A stretch of DNA of 64,000 bases, from contig JAHCVI010000005.1 in the NCBI GenBank assembly GCA_019096155.1, positions 444,468 through 508,467 of the forward strand, in the 5' to 3' direction. This DNA comes from Staphylotrichum longicolle. Its lineage: Eukaryota > Ascomycota > Sordariomycetes > Sordariales > Chaetomiaceae. This document shows positions 34,271 through 46,100 of the stretch, in pieces. The translations under genes and the position numbers were made by a program. Positions within the stretch are counted from its first letter, which is position 1, and the number at the start of each line of letters is the position of its first letter. The notes under the pieces were generated by a model. That model did no database searches and had not been told where the DNA came from. It saw only the letters and a list, made by a program, of their open reading frames with translations.

Positions 34271-35317
34271 TCAATCTCGATCGTTCGACACGCAGATGTC
34301 GCCATCTTGAACATCAAGATGAACCCCTGCCCTCTTCAGTGGTCTGTCAGCAACGCCTACCATATTATCAAACACAAGGTAGGCAATAGCAAATTGCCCA
34401 CTTACTGTAGCAGCCCTCAATGTGGCCTGGACGATGTACTGTACATCCTTTGGCCGAATGGCAACCCGGTGATCCCCGTCCCACTCGACCAGCTCGGCGG
34501 TGCCCGGGGCCGTAAAATCGGCATACAGCGCCGAGTGAAACCTCAAGCCAGGATCCGCTAGGCCGTGTACCTGCACAGTCGGCAACCGGAGGCGGTGCTG
34601 GTTCCGTGCGTAGTCGCCAGGGACCGGCGGCAGTCCAGCCCTGGAATTGGTCGGCAACTCGAACCCCTCCAAGGGGGAGTTAAGCTCATTCAGGCTGACG
34701 AGTGGCGCCCGCCCGGCGAGCAGGATGCCAAAGCGCCAGTCAGCGCCCGCAAAGTGATGCTTTGTCTCGCCGCTAGACACTCGGGCATCCCTCCGCAATT
34801 GCGTCTCAAACAAGACGCTCGCCGCGATTTTGGCTCCCTGGCTGAAGCCCACCAACCCAACCCACTCACCTCGGCCGCCAGCCTCGTCGTCCGCGGTCAT
34901 GGCCTTGCGCATGGCGCGCTCGATCGCCGCTACCGCCTCGGTGTCCGCCTCCCCCCAAACTGCGGCCGGCGCGTCATCGCCCACTAGCGCCTCCTGGGCG
35001 ACGCACTCAGGTAGCCTGCGAAGCCAACAGCGAAAGGGGCCGTAGCGTGCCGGGGGATAGACGGTGACCAGCGCGGCGGCGTCGGTTCCTGGCGCATCGG
35101 TGAGATATGGCGCGTCCGCGAAGACTAGCCGGAATTGCGGCGCGAAGGAGCGCACAAGCGACCGGCACTGGCGGCGAAAAATTGCTGCGGTTGTGCCGCC
35201 GCCGTGGAGGCAGAGCAGGCGCGGGAGATGGGCGTTGGCGGCACCCGAGACAGCGCCTTCCGGCTGCCGCAAGCATTGGTCTGGGGATGAGCTGGCCGGC
35301 GGCATGGTAACATCCAT
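34271..35317 (-). CDS. FSH1-family serine hydrolase (CitA/LovG-like)
   Basis: Alpha/beta hydrolase of the type found beside fungal PKS genes, where it often helps release or edit polyketide intermediates. The start is taken as the ATG at 35317 (MDVTMPPAS) or 35305; the frame upstream to 35737 is leader-like. Motifs: RLLCLHGGGTTAAIFRRQ near the N-terminus, FADAPYL, the nucleophile Ser in LVGFSQGAK, Asp in VHGLADPGL and His in WDGDHRVAI. The frame continues past RAAT into unlikely sequence; a gtaagt at about 34409 suggests an intron and a short last exon, so the 3' end is uncertain. It is the left-most enzyme of the cluster. Confidence 0.8.
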   Translation of the reverse strand: MDVTMPPASSSPDQCLRQPEGAVSGAANAHLPRLLCLHGGGTTAAIFRRQCRSLVRSFAPQFRLVFADAPYLTDAPGTDAAALVTVYPPARYGPFRCWLRRLPECVAQEALVGDDAPAAVWGEADTEAVAAIERAMRKAMTADDEAGGRGEWVGLVGFSQGAKIAASVLFETQLRRDARVSSGETKHHFAGADWRFGILLAGRAPLVSLNELNSPLEGFELPTNSRAGLPPVPGDYARNQHRLRLPTVQVHGLADPGLRFHSALYADFTAPGTAELVEWDGDHRVAIRPKDVQYIVQATLRAATVSGQFAIAYLVFDNMVGVADRPLKRAGVHLDVQDGDICVSNDRD

Positions 35318-35699
35318 GAGCTGACCGGACGCGGCCACGTTAGGGGCGTGTAGAGGAAGTCGGCCTGGGGTGACGTCCAGGACGAGCAAAAGGTAATTAA
35401 CGGGAGAAAAGAATCGGGTAAGGTGAAAAACAAAAAGAAAAGAAAAGAGAAAACAGAGGCAGGTACAGATGAGTAACCAGAAGTTCTTAGAAAAATGAAC
35501 AATTGGCAGGGCGAGGAGAGAGGACGAGATAATAAGTTGATGATGACTCCCTCGGAACATTGTATTCAGGTAGGCAGGTAGCTTTTGAGTACGGGCTGAT
35601 TTCAAGGTATGGGTGCAACCGCAACAGGTTAAGCTGTTCGGGTCTTTTTGATTCATCTCGGACATTTCCGACTGACTCCGGCCGTGGTATCGGCATTCC
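35318..35699. other. Intergenic region
   Basis: Promoter of the hydrolase and 3' region of the O-methyltransferase. Includes CAGGTAGGCAGGTAGC at 35568-35583. Confidence 0.4.
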
Positions 35700-37299
35700 T
35701 CACTGAACCGACTGCTGAACACGAGTGACGGGAGCACAGTACCTCGCTTCGATCAGCGACACAGAGCATCCCGGAGGCGTCCTGGCTCCGAGAAACTCTA
35801 GTCTACCCTCAACCGACTTGAACAGTTCTTCCCAGTGCGACGGGGTCCGCTCTACTGAGTTCCACCCGATGGCCTGGATCATGTCCATATTACTGTCGCC
35901 GCCACTTGTTTAGTACAGCGCTGAGATTCTGGGAAACAAATCCGTCGGGGCAAAAGACAGCCTCGGAGTCCACGGTTGACTTACTATGGTTGTTTCTCGC
36001 TCCACCTTGTGGTCGAGGCGTCGCACGGTAGAAACTCGCAGAGAAGGAGTCTCGACCCGTCCTTCATGGCGGGGACAACCGCCTTGAGGATGTTCTCCGC
36101 ATATTTGTCGGACCAGTTGTGCAAGATGTAGCGGTAAAAGTAAACATCGGCCCCTCTGACTGGCTGCTCCTTGAAGAAATCGTGCCCCATGAACGAGACA
36201 CGGTCTCTAAGCGTTGCCGGCAGTAGCTCCGCCCCCTGGGAGGCCGACACGGGCAGATCCTGCACAACGAAGCGCAGGTTACTCGTGGCCCTGGCCAATG
36301 CAATGGACACAGCGCCATGCCCACCACCGACGTCAACCACGACGCCCCCTTTGTGGTCCAACTGAGCCCAGTCAAAGCCGCGGATGATGTGGTCGTTGGA
36401 AAAGCGTCCGCCGCGAGACATCCAGCGCATTGCAGCGCCAAAGCGGCGTGCCCTTTCGGGAGCTGCCTCCAGTTCAAGATAGAATGGCCGGCTGGTGTTG
36501 AAGGCAAGATTGAATGCCGTCTCATTCGGCTCGCCGGAGCCCGGGTATTTCTTCATTGCGTCCACCATCTTGGAGGCGGCAGGCTTGTAAAAACGGGAAA
36601 AGGGCAAGTAAGCTTAACTCTCCATCCTATGTTTTTGCCCGCTCTAGCTAGATAGGCACCTAGGTACCGTAGTGTCGGTTTCGGGGGGCTTGGGGCAATG
36701 ACGTACAAACAGTTCTTCGAGCAGAAACCCGCATGCGTCCATGGCGTCAGGCTCGTTGTTCAATATCCGCGAGGCTGCTGAATGGCGAACACGACCTTCG
36801 CTTGTCTCGATGAAAATCCTATTCATCATGGCGACGCGTGCCATGCGGCGCAACAAGACCTCGGCAACGCCGGTTAAGTCGGCTAGTTCTGTGTAGGAGA
36901 TGTCGCCATTTGAGGGCACATGTTTCGGAATTTCGTAATGGTAGATGAAGTGTAGGTTGGCGAGATCATTGAACTAGAACGGGCCAGCCGCCGGATTCGA
37001 ATTTCAGCAAACGGTTGCCTCGTCTTGCGTGCAGGGTATTGTCTTCATCCAGTTCATAAGGGACGTACCATGTTCAAGGACTCAAACAGAAGATCACGCG
37101 GGCCCTGGGCAAGCCGTTTCACGTCCTGGGCAAGGTCGATGGCGGCTTTGCGGGTATCCTCCACGTCAAGTGGCGCGTTTACAAAGGACTCGCGCTCAAA
37201 CGAAACAGGATCCAGACCATTGCTCTGGTTGTAGGCATCGAGGACTTTGGCCTTCTCTAGCAGCTGTTCGGCCAATCTGGTGAGTGATGATGCCGCCAT
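35700..37299 (-). CDS. SAM-dependent O-methyltransferase (class COMT-like)
   Basis: Methylates a phenolic hydroxyl, presumably of the cluster polyketide. Four exons with matching phases: 37299-37069, 36973-36707, 36583-35985 and 35892-35700 (429 aa). An N-terminal winged-helix dimerisation region (about 60-165, ISYTELADLTGVAEVLLRRMAR) is followed by the Rossmann methyltransferase: VVVDVGGGHGAVSIALA (motif I), LRFVVQDLP, the catalytic His in ILHNWSDKYAENIL, and SRLLLCEFLP. The PGSGEPNETAFNLAFNT segment is typical of fungal secondary-metabolite O-methyltransferases. It is divergent from the oxygenase at 37733 across a 433-bp shared promoter. No damage seen. Confidence 0.9.
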
Positions 37300-37732
37300 T
37301 TCGTGAGTAATTTCACCTCAATTGTGTGTTGTTGGTTCAGCGATACGGGACTCCCAGTGCGATAATCATGATATATTATGGCCAGATTGTCGTATGACAT
37401 AAATACCAGTTCGAACGACAAGAGACACTTTTCTGCGTGCCAAGGTCATGGATAATTGACGGATCGTCCTTCACCGGCCACTTTAAAAATACGCCTAGTG
37501 AGCACGTCGGGCACTTTTTATGGCAGAACCACCCGAATGTCGCACACATTCCTGCACCCCGAGAGCACTTCTCAAGACTCGACACCGTCACCACATGTTT
37601 GTAAGACCCGACGTATGCTTCCAAAATCCATGAGATGTGAACCGAAGATAAGTATAGCGCACAATGCCGAGTACAGCGACTCGAATACCTTGCTCGATAG
37701 TTCCGTCACCGCACCGTCGACGGAGAGATACG
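37300..37732. promoter_or_regulatory. Shared divergent promoter of OMT and 2OG oxygenase
   Basis: 433 bp between two divergent start codons. AT-rich boxes (ATATATTAT near 37371 and TTTAAAAATA near 37482) could serve as TATA elements. I found no clear TCG-N5-CGA AflR-type site. Head-to-head layout suggests co-regulation. Confidence 0.5.
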
Positions 37733-38672
37733 ATGCACAAAAAGGAGCCGCTTGTCCCTACCATTGACGTTGGGCCGTTTCTGGCCAACCCGGATTCTTC
37801 AGACGCCCAGAAAGTTGTTGACGCTGTCCGCGATGCCTGCAGGAAGACGGGCTTCTTCCAAGTCGCCGGCCATGGACTGCCCGAGGATGTACAGCATCAC
37901 TTGTTTCGTGCGTCGCATCGGTTTTTCGATCTTTCGGCGACGCCGACTGGACGCAGATCCGCCGTGGAGCCGTTGCCGCCCGTCGACACGATTCATATCG
38001 GTCGTGACGGACGCCTCAAAGAGGCCGGGCGCTTTTTTCATGGCATGTCTGGCCAGACGGGCCACCTTTGCCCCCCGGCGGCCTTTGAGGCCTATTTCGA
38101 CGCCGAAAATGCTTGAACTGATCGAGCGGACGCTACCATACGGACGGGGCATCTTTGACGCTTTTACCTGCGGCCACACCGTCTCGGTCCTGCGCCTCTT
38201 GCACTACCCGCCCGTGCTGCGAGCGTCCAATGAGGCTTCTATCGAAGGCGAGGATCGGCCGCATCAGCAGCTGGGCGCAGGCGCGCACACCGACTTTGGT
38301 GCTATTACTCTGTTGCTGCAGGACGAGCACCCAGGCCTCGAGGTGTTGGATCCGGCGACCAACGAGTTTGTGCCCGTTGATCCGTCCCCCAACACGTTTG
38401 TCTTCAACGTCGGCGATATGCTCTCACTCTGGACGGCGGGCGAGTACAAAAGCAGCGTGCATCGTGTCATCAACAAAGCGCGGACTGACCGGTACTCGGC
38501 CGCATTTTTCTACGACGGCGCACTGGATTGCCCCCTGACCCCTTTGGGCCGGAAGCGCGTGGATGTGGACGGTGACAATGCGACTGATGTGATAACGGTG
38601 GAGAAGCACATGCTCAAGCGCATCGCCGAGAGCTATGGCGCGGGTCAATCAGCAGGTGGTGATTCGAATTGA
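37733..38672 (+). pseudogene. 2-oxoglutarate/Fe(II) oxygenase, one-base frameshift
   Basis: Isopenicillin-N-synthase-like non-haem iron oxygenase, the class of citrinin CitB, which oxidises methyl groups. Start ATG 37733 (MHKKEPLVPTIDVGPFL). The N-terminal DIOX_N domain runs to about residue 120 (GFFQVAGHGLPEDV, FFDLSA). At 38106-38109 an A run is one base too long: the frame ends at a TGA (38115), while the family sequence resumes one frame over as MLELIERTLPYGRGIFDAF. The catalytic part is complete: HTDFGAITLLLQD (His-x-Asp), EYKSSVHRVIN (distal His) and RYSAAFF (Arg-x-Ser for 2-oxoglutarate). Corrected length would be 312 aa, normal for the family. Error or fresh mutation. Confidence 0.8.
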
Positions 38673-39103
38673 CGGGTATGATGTGGACGACAACTCTGGA
38701 ACTCATGGGGCCAGAGCTCGGCGAGGCATATAACATGTTTGCTTGACTTCCCAGGAATCTATGTCGCTTGGTTGAACGTGGCAGACTACCCGAGTTACAT
38801 ATAGACAAAACATGCACATGTCTCGATGCGATTGTTCTCCGCGAAAGGCCTAGTTAACCCCGTAACTCGTGCTCCTTCAGTCCACACTCGTACTAATGAC
38901 CCCTTCTTTCCTTTGATTCATACTTGCGACGCTCAGACGATCTGGTGTCCTTTCCCCAATAACTCAGGCGCCGGGCGTGTTTACACGACTCGTCCATCAA
39001 TGATGTGATCCTCCACCCACCCTATCGACATGCTAGTCACGGGCATGTAAGGTCAGCGGCGGTGGAAATTTCCTTCGCCAACTGAAGACGGGAAAATTGC
39101 TTA
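38673..39103. other. Intergenic region
   Basis: Converging 3' regions. No gene seen. Confidence 0.4.
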
Positions 39104-39548
39104 CTAGACTCTTTCCGGGTCGGTGAAGACATCGTGGTCAGCCATGACTTTCTCCGTGTAGAACGGGTCGTTTCGAAAGTTGACGAAGCACTGAACGTCA
39201 GGGAACCGGATCTGGGTGATTATATCATAGCGTGCATTTTGAATGAACTGCGGGTCCATCACTTGTGCCATCTTGGATCTTGTGGCCGTGGTAAAATGGC
39301 TCTAATATCAAGGCACTCGGCCGTTAGCTCCTCTTCTGAATGGGCCGGCCGTTGGTATTGACTTCTAAGCCAGGTGGATTGTGAAAGCTTGCCATTGTAT
39401 ATTGCGTGATCCCATGCCGCTGCAGAGCCTCTCGAACCAAAGGGGCATGCTTCTCGCTCATGTAATGGTGGAACTCATCCTCCCCCATGGATGCTTTTCT
39501 GTAGGCACACACGGTCCATACCAGCATCTTCTTTCTGTCGGCTTCCAT
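39104..39548 (-). CDS. EthD-domain protein
   Basis: Small dimeric alpha/beta-barrel protein of the EthD family; members in fungal aromatic-polyketide clusters act as decarboxylases, cyclases or dehydratases. Exons 39548-39393 and 39301-39104 (117 aa). Family residues: MLVWTVCAYRK, DEFHHYMSEKHAPLV, HGITQYTM joined to SHFTTATRSKMA, DPQFIQNARYDIITQIRF and a terminal DPFYTEKVMADHDVF. The best splice gives a GC-AG intron (GCAAGC donor at 39392). A GT donor 30 nt further in is also in phase and would insert ten extra residues. No damage. Lies directly upstream of the PKS on the other strand. Confidence 0.82.
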
Positions 39549-40163
39549 TGCGGGATAGCGAGGCAATTGTTGGGCTGATACTCTGTTGAGGTTTGGGTGT
39601 TCAGCTGGATGTCCGTTGAATGAGTAGGTAAGGTAGGTAGGTGCCTGGTGGCCGGAAGTACATCAAACTAGGGTGAAGAAGGTCCTGAAGATGCTCAAGA
39701 TAAATTCTGGGCCTTTTCGACGCCGAGGCAGGTAAACTCAACGCAAAACTCACCGTGCCAGCATGCTCATCGGTCGAAATCCAGCGGCGCAGCGGCGCAG
39801 CGTCGCATCGGCGTGATCATTGTTGCTATCTTACGCCTCGGGCCCTTTTGTGCGTCCAAAGTAGCCGCCTAATGTCAGCAATTCCACTCTCCACGTGCGG
39901 ACAATGATACCACCCGGCAAGAAAGCCTCGGTGACATCTCGCTTCAAGCTTGCCTTTGAGTTGGCACAACAGAAGCTCCCAGGAAGCTTCCAGGAGCAGT
40001 ACTAGTAGCGTCCTGTAAAAACCACAAACTCTCAGCAGGGGACCGTTTCTTCAATTTCCAACCCAAACAGGCCGAGTTCTCTTTGTCTTGTTCCGCCCAA
40101 TCTGCTTCAACGCCACGAGCTGCCCACACTCTTCCGCGACCGCGACAGAGTGCAGCGTCGCCA
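39549..40163. promoter_or_regulatory. Divergent promoter region of the EthD gene and the PKS
   Basis: About 600 bp between divergent genes. AGGTAAGGTAGGTAGGTGCC at 39629-39648 lies near the EthD start. The last 80 bp are the likely PKS leader. Confidence 0.45.
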
Positions 40164-40175
40164 ATGTGTTCGACC

Positions 40176-43100
40176 ATGGCTTTGTTCGCCTTACCATCCC
40201 TCGTTGCCTTCGGGTCACTCACACCATGGCCAACTCCTGTTCAGCTGCAGCAACTGAGTCAAGAGCTCCAGCGGAAGACGAGGTTGCTTGAGCCTCTCAC
40301 GAAGGCGCTCCGCGATCTTCCCGAAATCTGGCAAAATCTCGCGGACGAAGACGTCAGTATTCGGGCTTTGGACGGCAAGGACGCAGCAGAGCGACTGGCA
40401 GTATGGGCCACTGGCTCTGTGAACGCGCTAGGATCGAATGAGACAAGGAATATGGTGGCCCTGCCCATCACCATCGTTACCCATATCGTGCAGTACTTCG
40501 GCGTCCTCGAGCATTCCGGACCGGCATTCGATCACCAGTCTGTTTTGAAACACGTCTCTTTTGGCGGAGGCATCCAAGGCTTTTGCGCTGGCCTTCTCAC
40601 GGCCTTGGCGGTGGCTAGCGGAAGAGTGAGGATGACGTTGCTGCACTGGCCGCCACAGCCATCAGCCTGGCATTTTGCGTGGGCGCGTACGTCGACTTGG
40701 ATCAAGCACGGGCGGAGAGTGGTGGCTCACGCTACACAAGTCTGGCTGTTCGATGGCGGGCGCCCACCACTTGTGAAGACATTCAGCAAATCTTGCGGAA
40801 TCACACTGGCGTAGGTATACCCATTCCAGTCCAATCATGATACCTGTCTTCTGCCCGATCCCATTCTTGATCTCTTTTGAACCCGGCGCTGACGATCATG
40901 CCGAAGACGTATATCGCCGTGACCCGTGATGTCCGAGACGTTACCATCACGACCCCCACCGCGGCCTCTGGCCCGCTGCTCTCCGACCTCTTACAACATG
41001 GCGTGTCCTGTCTCGAAACCGGATTGCAGGGCAGATACCACGCAGGCGTTCATAAAGGGGTCCCTGAAAAAATCATGAATGCCTGTCGAGGACGTCTTCA
41101 TCAGCGCTTTGGAGAGCAGCGCCTGGTGAGATCAAACATTGACGCGCGCTTCCTCTCCCACAAGGAGGCTATCGAAACGGCGCTGGAATCCATCCTTGTA
41201 CGCCAAGCGGACTGGCATGCGGTTATTTCCACATCGACTTCTGAGCTTGGGAAATCTGCCGAACACGCAAACTTGATACTTTCCATCGGGACAGACGCAA
41301 TCCCACTGTCGATCGCACGAGACTTCCCCGTGATCAAGACCAAAGCAACAACAACAGCGGCTTTTCAAGCTCGCCTTGGGGGGAACCCAGAGGGGCCCGT
41401 CAACGATGTGTCCTACCCCGATCATGCGGTGGCCGTGATCGGAATGGCGTGCAAGTTTCCCGGCGCCGACTCGGTCGACGAGTTTTGGCGCTTGTTGACC
41501 GCAGGCCGGTCAATGCTGGGTGAGATGCCAAACCAGAGGTTCGCCGCGGACAGTGTTTCAAGATCCCCCAAAGACTTGCGCTTCTGGGGTAACTTTGTAA
41601 GCGATATCGAGGCCTTTGATCACAAGTTCTTCAAGAAGTCAGCCCGAGAGGCCGCCTCAATGGATCCTCAGCAGCGCATTTTACTTCAGGTCGCTTACCA
41701 GGCCCTGGAGGCATCCGGCTACTTTTCCGACCCATCCAGGCCCCGGGATGTCGGGTGCTACCTGGGATCCTGCTCGACCGACTACGACGCCAACGTTGGG
41801 TCCCATCCTCCCACGGCCTACTCTACAACTGGTACCCTCAGAGCATTCTTGAGCGGTCGGATCTCACACTACTTTGGCTGGTCGGGACCATCTTTGGTCT
41901 TTGATACGGCTTGTTCGTCATCCGCGGTCGCCATTCACACGGCGTGCACGGCGTTGCTGGCAGGAGAGTGTTCCCAGGCCCTCGCGGGCGGCGTGACCCT
42001 GATGACGAGCCCATATCTGTACGAGAACCTCTCAGCCGCTCACTTTCTTAGCCCGACTGGAGCGACCAAAAAGGTGGGCCGGGGGGCGGGGAAGAAAAAC
42101 TCTCCAATGCCCTTGCTGACGGCGACAATGTCCTTGGAGTTATTGCGAGCTCCGCGGTGAACCAGAACGCCAACTGTGTCTCCATCACGGTCCCCCACTC
42201 AGCGTCACAATCCGCGCTCTACAGACAGGTTTCCGGCCGATCTGGAATCAATCCGCGCGACCTCACCTTCGTCGAAGCACACGGCACCGGCACTCCCGTC
42301 GGAGACCCTATTGAGATGGAAAGCATCCGCCAAGTGTTTGGAGGGGTCCAGAGAGCGACCCCCTTGTTTGTGTCGTCTGTCAAGGGCAACATAGGACATC
42401 TCGAAGGCGCATCGGGGGTAGCGGCCCTCATCAAGGCGCTCCTGCAAATCGAACACCGCACCGCGTGTGTTCAGGCATCATTCACCCACCTGAACCCCAA
42501 GATACCGCCGCTTGATCCAGACAACATGTGCATCCCGACATCCAACCGTCCGCTATCGGTCCCTCTCATAACCGCCTGCATCAACAACTATGGCGCCGCA
42601 GGCAGCAATGCCGCCATGATTCTCATGGAGAAGCCCCGGAGACACAAGGCAGCGCAGAGACAAGCCGCCACGGAAGAGTCGGAGGCGCGAACCGCTCCCT
42701 TGGTCAAGCTCCCCATCCAAATTGCGGCCGCCTCGATGGCGAGTTTAGCGCGATACTGCGAGCTGCTCGACGAGTTCTGCCAGACATCACCAGCAACAGC
42801 CCTCAATGCCGCCAACATCGCTTTCAATTTGGCCCGGCAACAGAACCAAGACCTTCCTTACATGCTGACGACCGTGACAACATGCACGACAGGCGCCAAG
42901 CAGCTATGCGGCGGCCTGAAACAGAAATTGAGCGAGGGTGGCGCTATCAGGCAGCGCCCCAAGGAGCTGCCGGTTGTCCTCTGCTTTGGTGGCCAAGTTG
43001 GCAGGCATATTGGCCTGAGCAAGCGGCTATGGCAACGGTGCGCCCTGATCCGTCATCACATGGATGCTTGTGACGAGACACTCCGCGCCTTGGGATACGG

Positions 43101-46100
43101 CAGCATCTATCCGGCTATCTTTCAGACCGAGCCCATCACTGACGTTGTGGTCCTTCAGTCGGCCATCTTTGCGACCCAGTACGCCTCAGCGCGGGCTTGG
43201 CTTGATTCGGGTCTGAAAGTAAGCGGGTTGGTGGGTCACAGCCTCGGCCAGTTCGCCGCGCTCTGTGTATCGGGGATCCTCTCACTCCGAGATGGTCTGC
43301 GACTCGTGGCCGGCAGAGCCGCCCTGATGGCGACGCACTGGGGCGCTGAGCCCGGCACAATGATTGCTGTGGAGGCGGACCAGCAAACCGCCCAGGCACT
43401 TACGAACAAGCTAAGAGCAGCGGATTCCCAACTCATGTTCGAGACCGCGTGCTGCAACGGCCCGACGTCGCAGGTGATTGTGAGTGACGTGGCGTCCGCC
43501 GATCGGCTCGAAGCAGAGCTACGAAGGCAATCTATACGACACAAGAGACTGAATGTGACGCACGGTTTCCACTCCCGCTTTACCGAGCCCTTAATTCCGC
43601 GACTCGAGGCACTAGCATCCACCCTGACGCTCCACGAAGCCAAGATCCCAATCGAGACAACTACTGAAGGAGCGAGTTGGTCTGAGCCCAGCGCCCGCCG
43701 AATCGCCGCTCACACACGGGATCCGGTGTTCTTTGGTCAGGCGGTCCAGCGCCTCCGAGACCGTCTCGGGCCCTGCACGTTCCTAGAGGCTGGCTCCGAC
43801 TCGAGTGTCGTCTCAATGGTCCGTCGGGCTCTGGGTCCCCGGCAGGCAGACCACCGTGTTCCCACCTCCGACAACTTCATCCCCATCGAGTTGAGCAAGG
43901 AGGCGTCACTTGACAACATGGCTGAGGTGACCGTCAACCTCTGGAACCTTGGGCATCAAGTCCAATTCTGGAACTTCGGCCGTCTTCAAGCAGACGAATT
44001 CGAGATCTTGCGGCTGCCCGCGTACCAGTTTGAACAGTCGAAGCACTGGCTTACGCTCGAGCTGCCTAATGGTCTCTCAGAAGAAGCGTTCAGGCATCAA
44101 CAAGGTCGTGGAATGGAGCAACAACAGCCGCCGCCGCCGGTTCTCATAAGTTACAGGGGCATCGACCCAAGCGGGAGTCGGAACTTTGACGTGAACCCGT
44201 TGAGCGATGAGTTTCGAGCACTCGTTCAAGGCCACCTCGTGCTTGGCGAGCCCGAGTGCTCGCCGTCCCTCTACGTTGAGCTCGTAGCTCGGGCGCTCAA
44301 GATAACAGGAGCAGGTGACGACAACTCGCAGCTGTCTATTCGCAATCTGCAAATACAATCCCCGCTCAGGCTTGAGACGGACGGCCGGATTCAGCTCAGC
44401 CTCCAACCTCTGGACAATCAGTGGAACTTCAGCGTCAGAAGCACAGCGAGACCGTCGACCCTCCGTGCCCCGGAACAGCAACCTATATACGACTCGTCTG
44501 CTGTGCTCTATGCTGTCGGCGTCGCTTCCTTCCGAGCGGCCGACAGCAGCAGCCTGCACAACGAGTTTGCACGATACCAGAGACTCACCGGCGACCCGGA
44601 ACGCTTTGCTGCCATCGTCAGTGACGCGAACAGCATTGTGCTGAAGGGCCCAATCGTGTACAAAGTCGCCTCCCGGACGGTCGAGTACGCCGGCTTCTAT
44701 CGTAACGTTGTGAGCGTGGCTTCGAGCGGTAGCCAGGTGCTGGGCAAAGTCGTTTCTCCGAAGCAGGTCCCGGGATTTCTCGAGAAATCTGCTACCCAGC
44801 ATCTGATGCTGGACAGCTTTGTCCAAGTGGCCAGCCTGCACGCCAACCACATCCACGAGTCCACTGAGGGCGAGATATTCCACGTCTCCAGCATCGAGCA
44901 CATTCAGTATGGCCCCGGCTGGCAGCACCAACATATCGCCCCTCATTCCAGCGAGAATGGTGACGACAGGATGAGGACTTTGCATGTTCTCTGCCTTGTC
45001 TCGGTCGAAGCCGGGGCAATAATCCACGATGTCTTTGTTTACGACGGAGTTGCTGAGAACCTGGTAGTCTTGCTCCTCGGCGTTAAACAAGTCCCAGCCA
45101 GCCGCAGAACGTCCCCCGGTTCACCTGCATCCGCCGAAGCCTCTCGTGTTGATGAACGGCCATTGGTCGAGAAGGCTCACCAAACCACCATCTCCCATCA
45201 TCCAGTCCAAGCAGGCCTCGGCAATGACCTGGCTCACGCGCGAGGAGGAGTCGTGCCAGCCATCAAAAACAAGCAGCTGGTGGCCAAGAAGCCAGAAATG
45301 GTCATTTTTGAGGACATCTGCACCATCCTAGAGAAGATTGCCGAAGTTCCGAGGAGCGATGTCAGGGGTAACGCCTCGTTTGAGGACCTTGGCGTAGATT
45401 CGTTGATGATGATCGAAGTCGTGGCAGAGATCTCTCAACTGTACAAGATGGAGCTGCCCGTTGCCGAGCTCGAGGAGCTTACCGATTTCGATTCACTTGT
45501 TCGATACCTGCATGGGCGGGGCTGCAGAGGTTCTGGAAACAGCGACGGCGCCCAAGAGGAAGAGCCTGGTTGGAGCGACCGCCTCCTCTCGCTTCCAACG
45601 AGCACTTTGTCCACGAGCAGCAGCAGCAGCTGCGGTTCTGGGTCGCCAGTGCCGACTGCTGGAACGAGTCCAGTCGTCACGCGTTCAGCGACGCCCTGCC
45701 CCCCAACTACGGCCGACGCCACCGCACCGGCTCTGGACAACGGCGTCCGCGTGTCCTCAGCGGCTGTCCCGACTTCCCGTTCTGACCCCGTGGCCTTCGG
45801 GGCGGCCCAAGTCCAAGGAGGAGCTTGTGGAAACCTTCATGCTGCTCAACAAGTGTTTGACAGTATGCGGTTCGACCTTGACAAGTATGCCGACCAGACG
45901 GGATTCAGCAATTTCTGGGCCGACGTTTACCCTGACCAGGCCGCCCTCGTTGAGGCGTACATTGTCGAGGCGTTCCGCACACTGGGCTGCGACTTGACTC
46001 GCTCGCCTGCCGGCCAGCGGGTCTCATATACCGCCCGGCAATGTCTTGTTGAAACACGACCGGCTGATGGACCAACTGCACAAGATATTGGTGGAGGGCG

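Noticed and set aside
44077..45090. 337-codon antisense frame inside the PKS
   Set aside because: It lies wholly opposite the PT domain, whose catalytic residues are in the sense frame.
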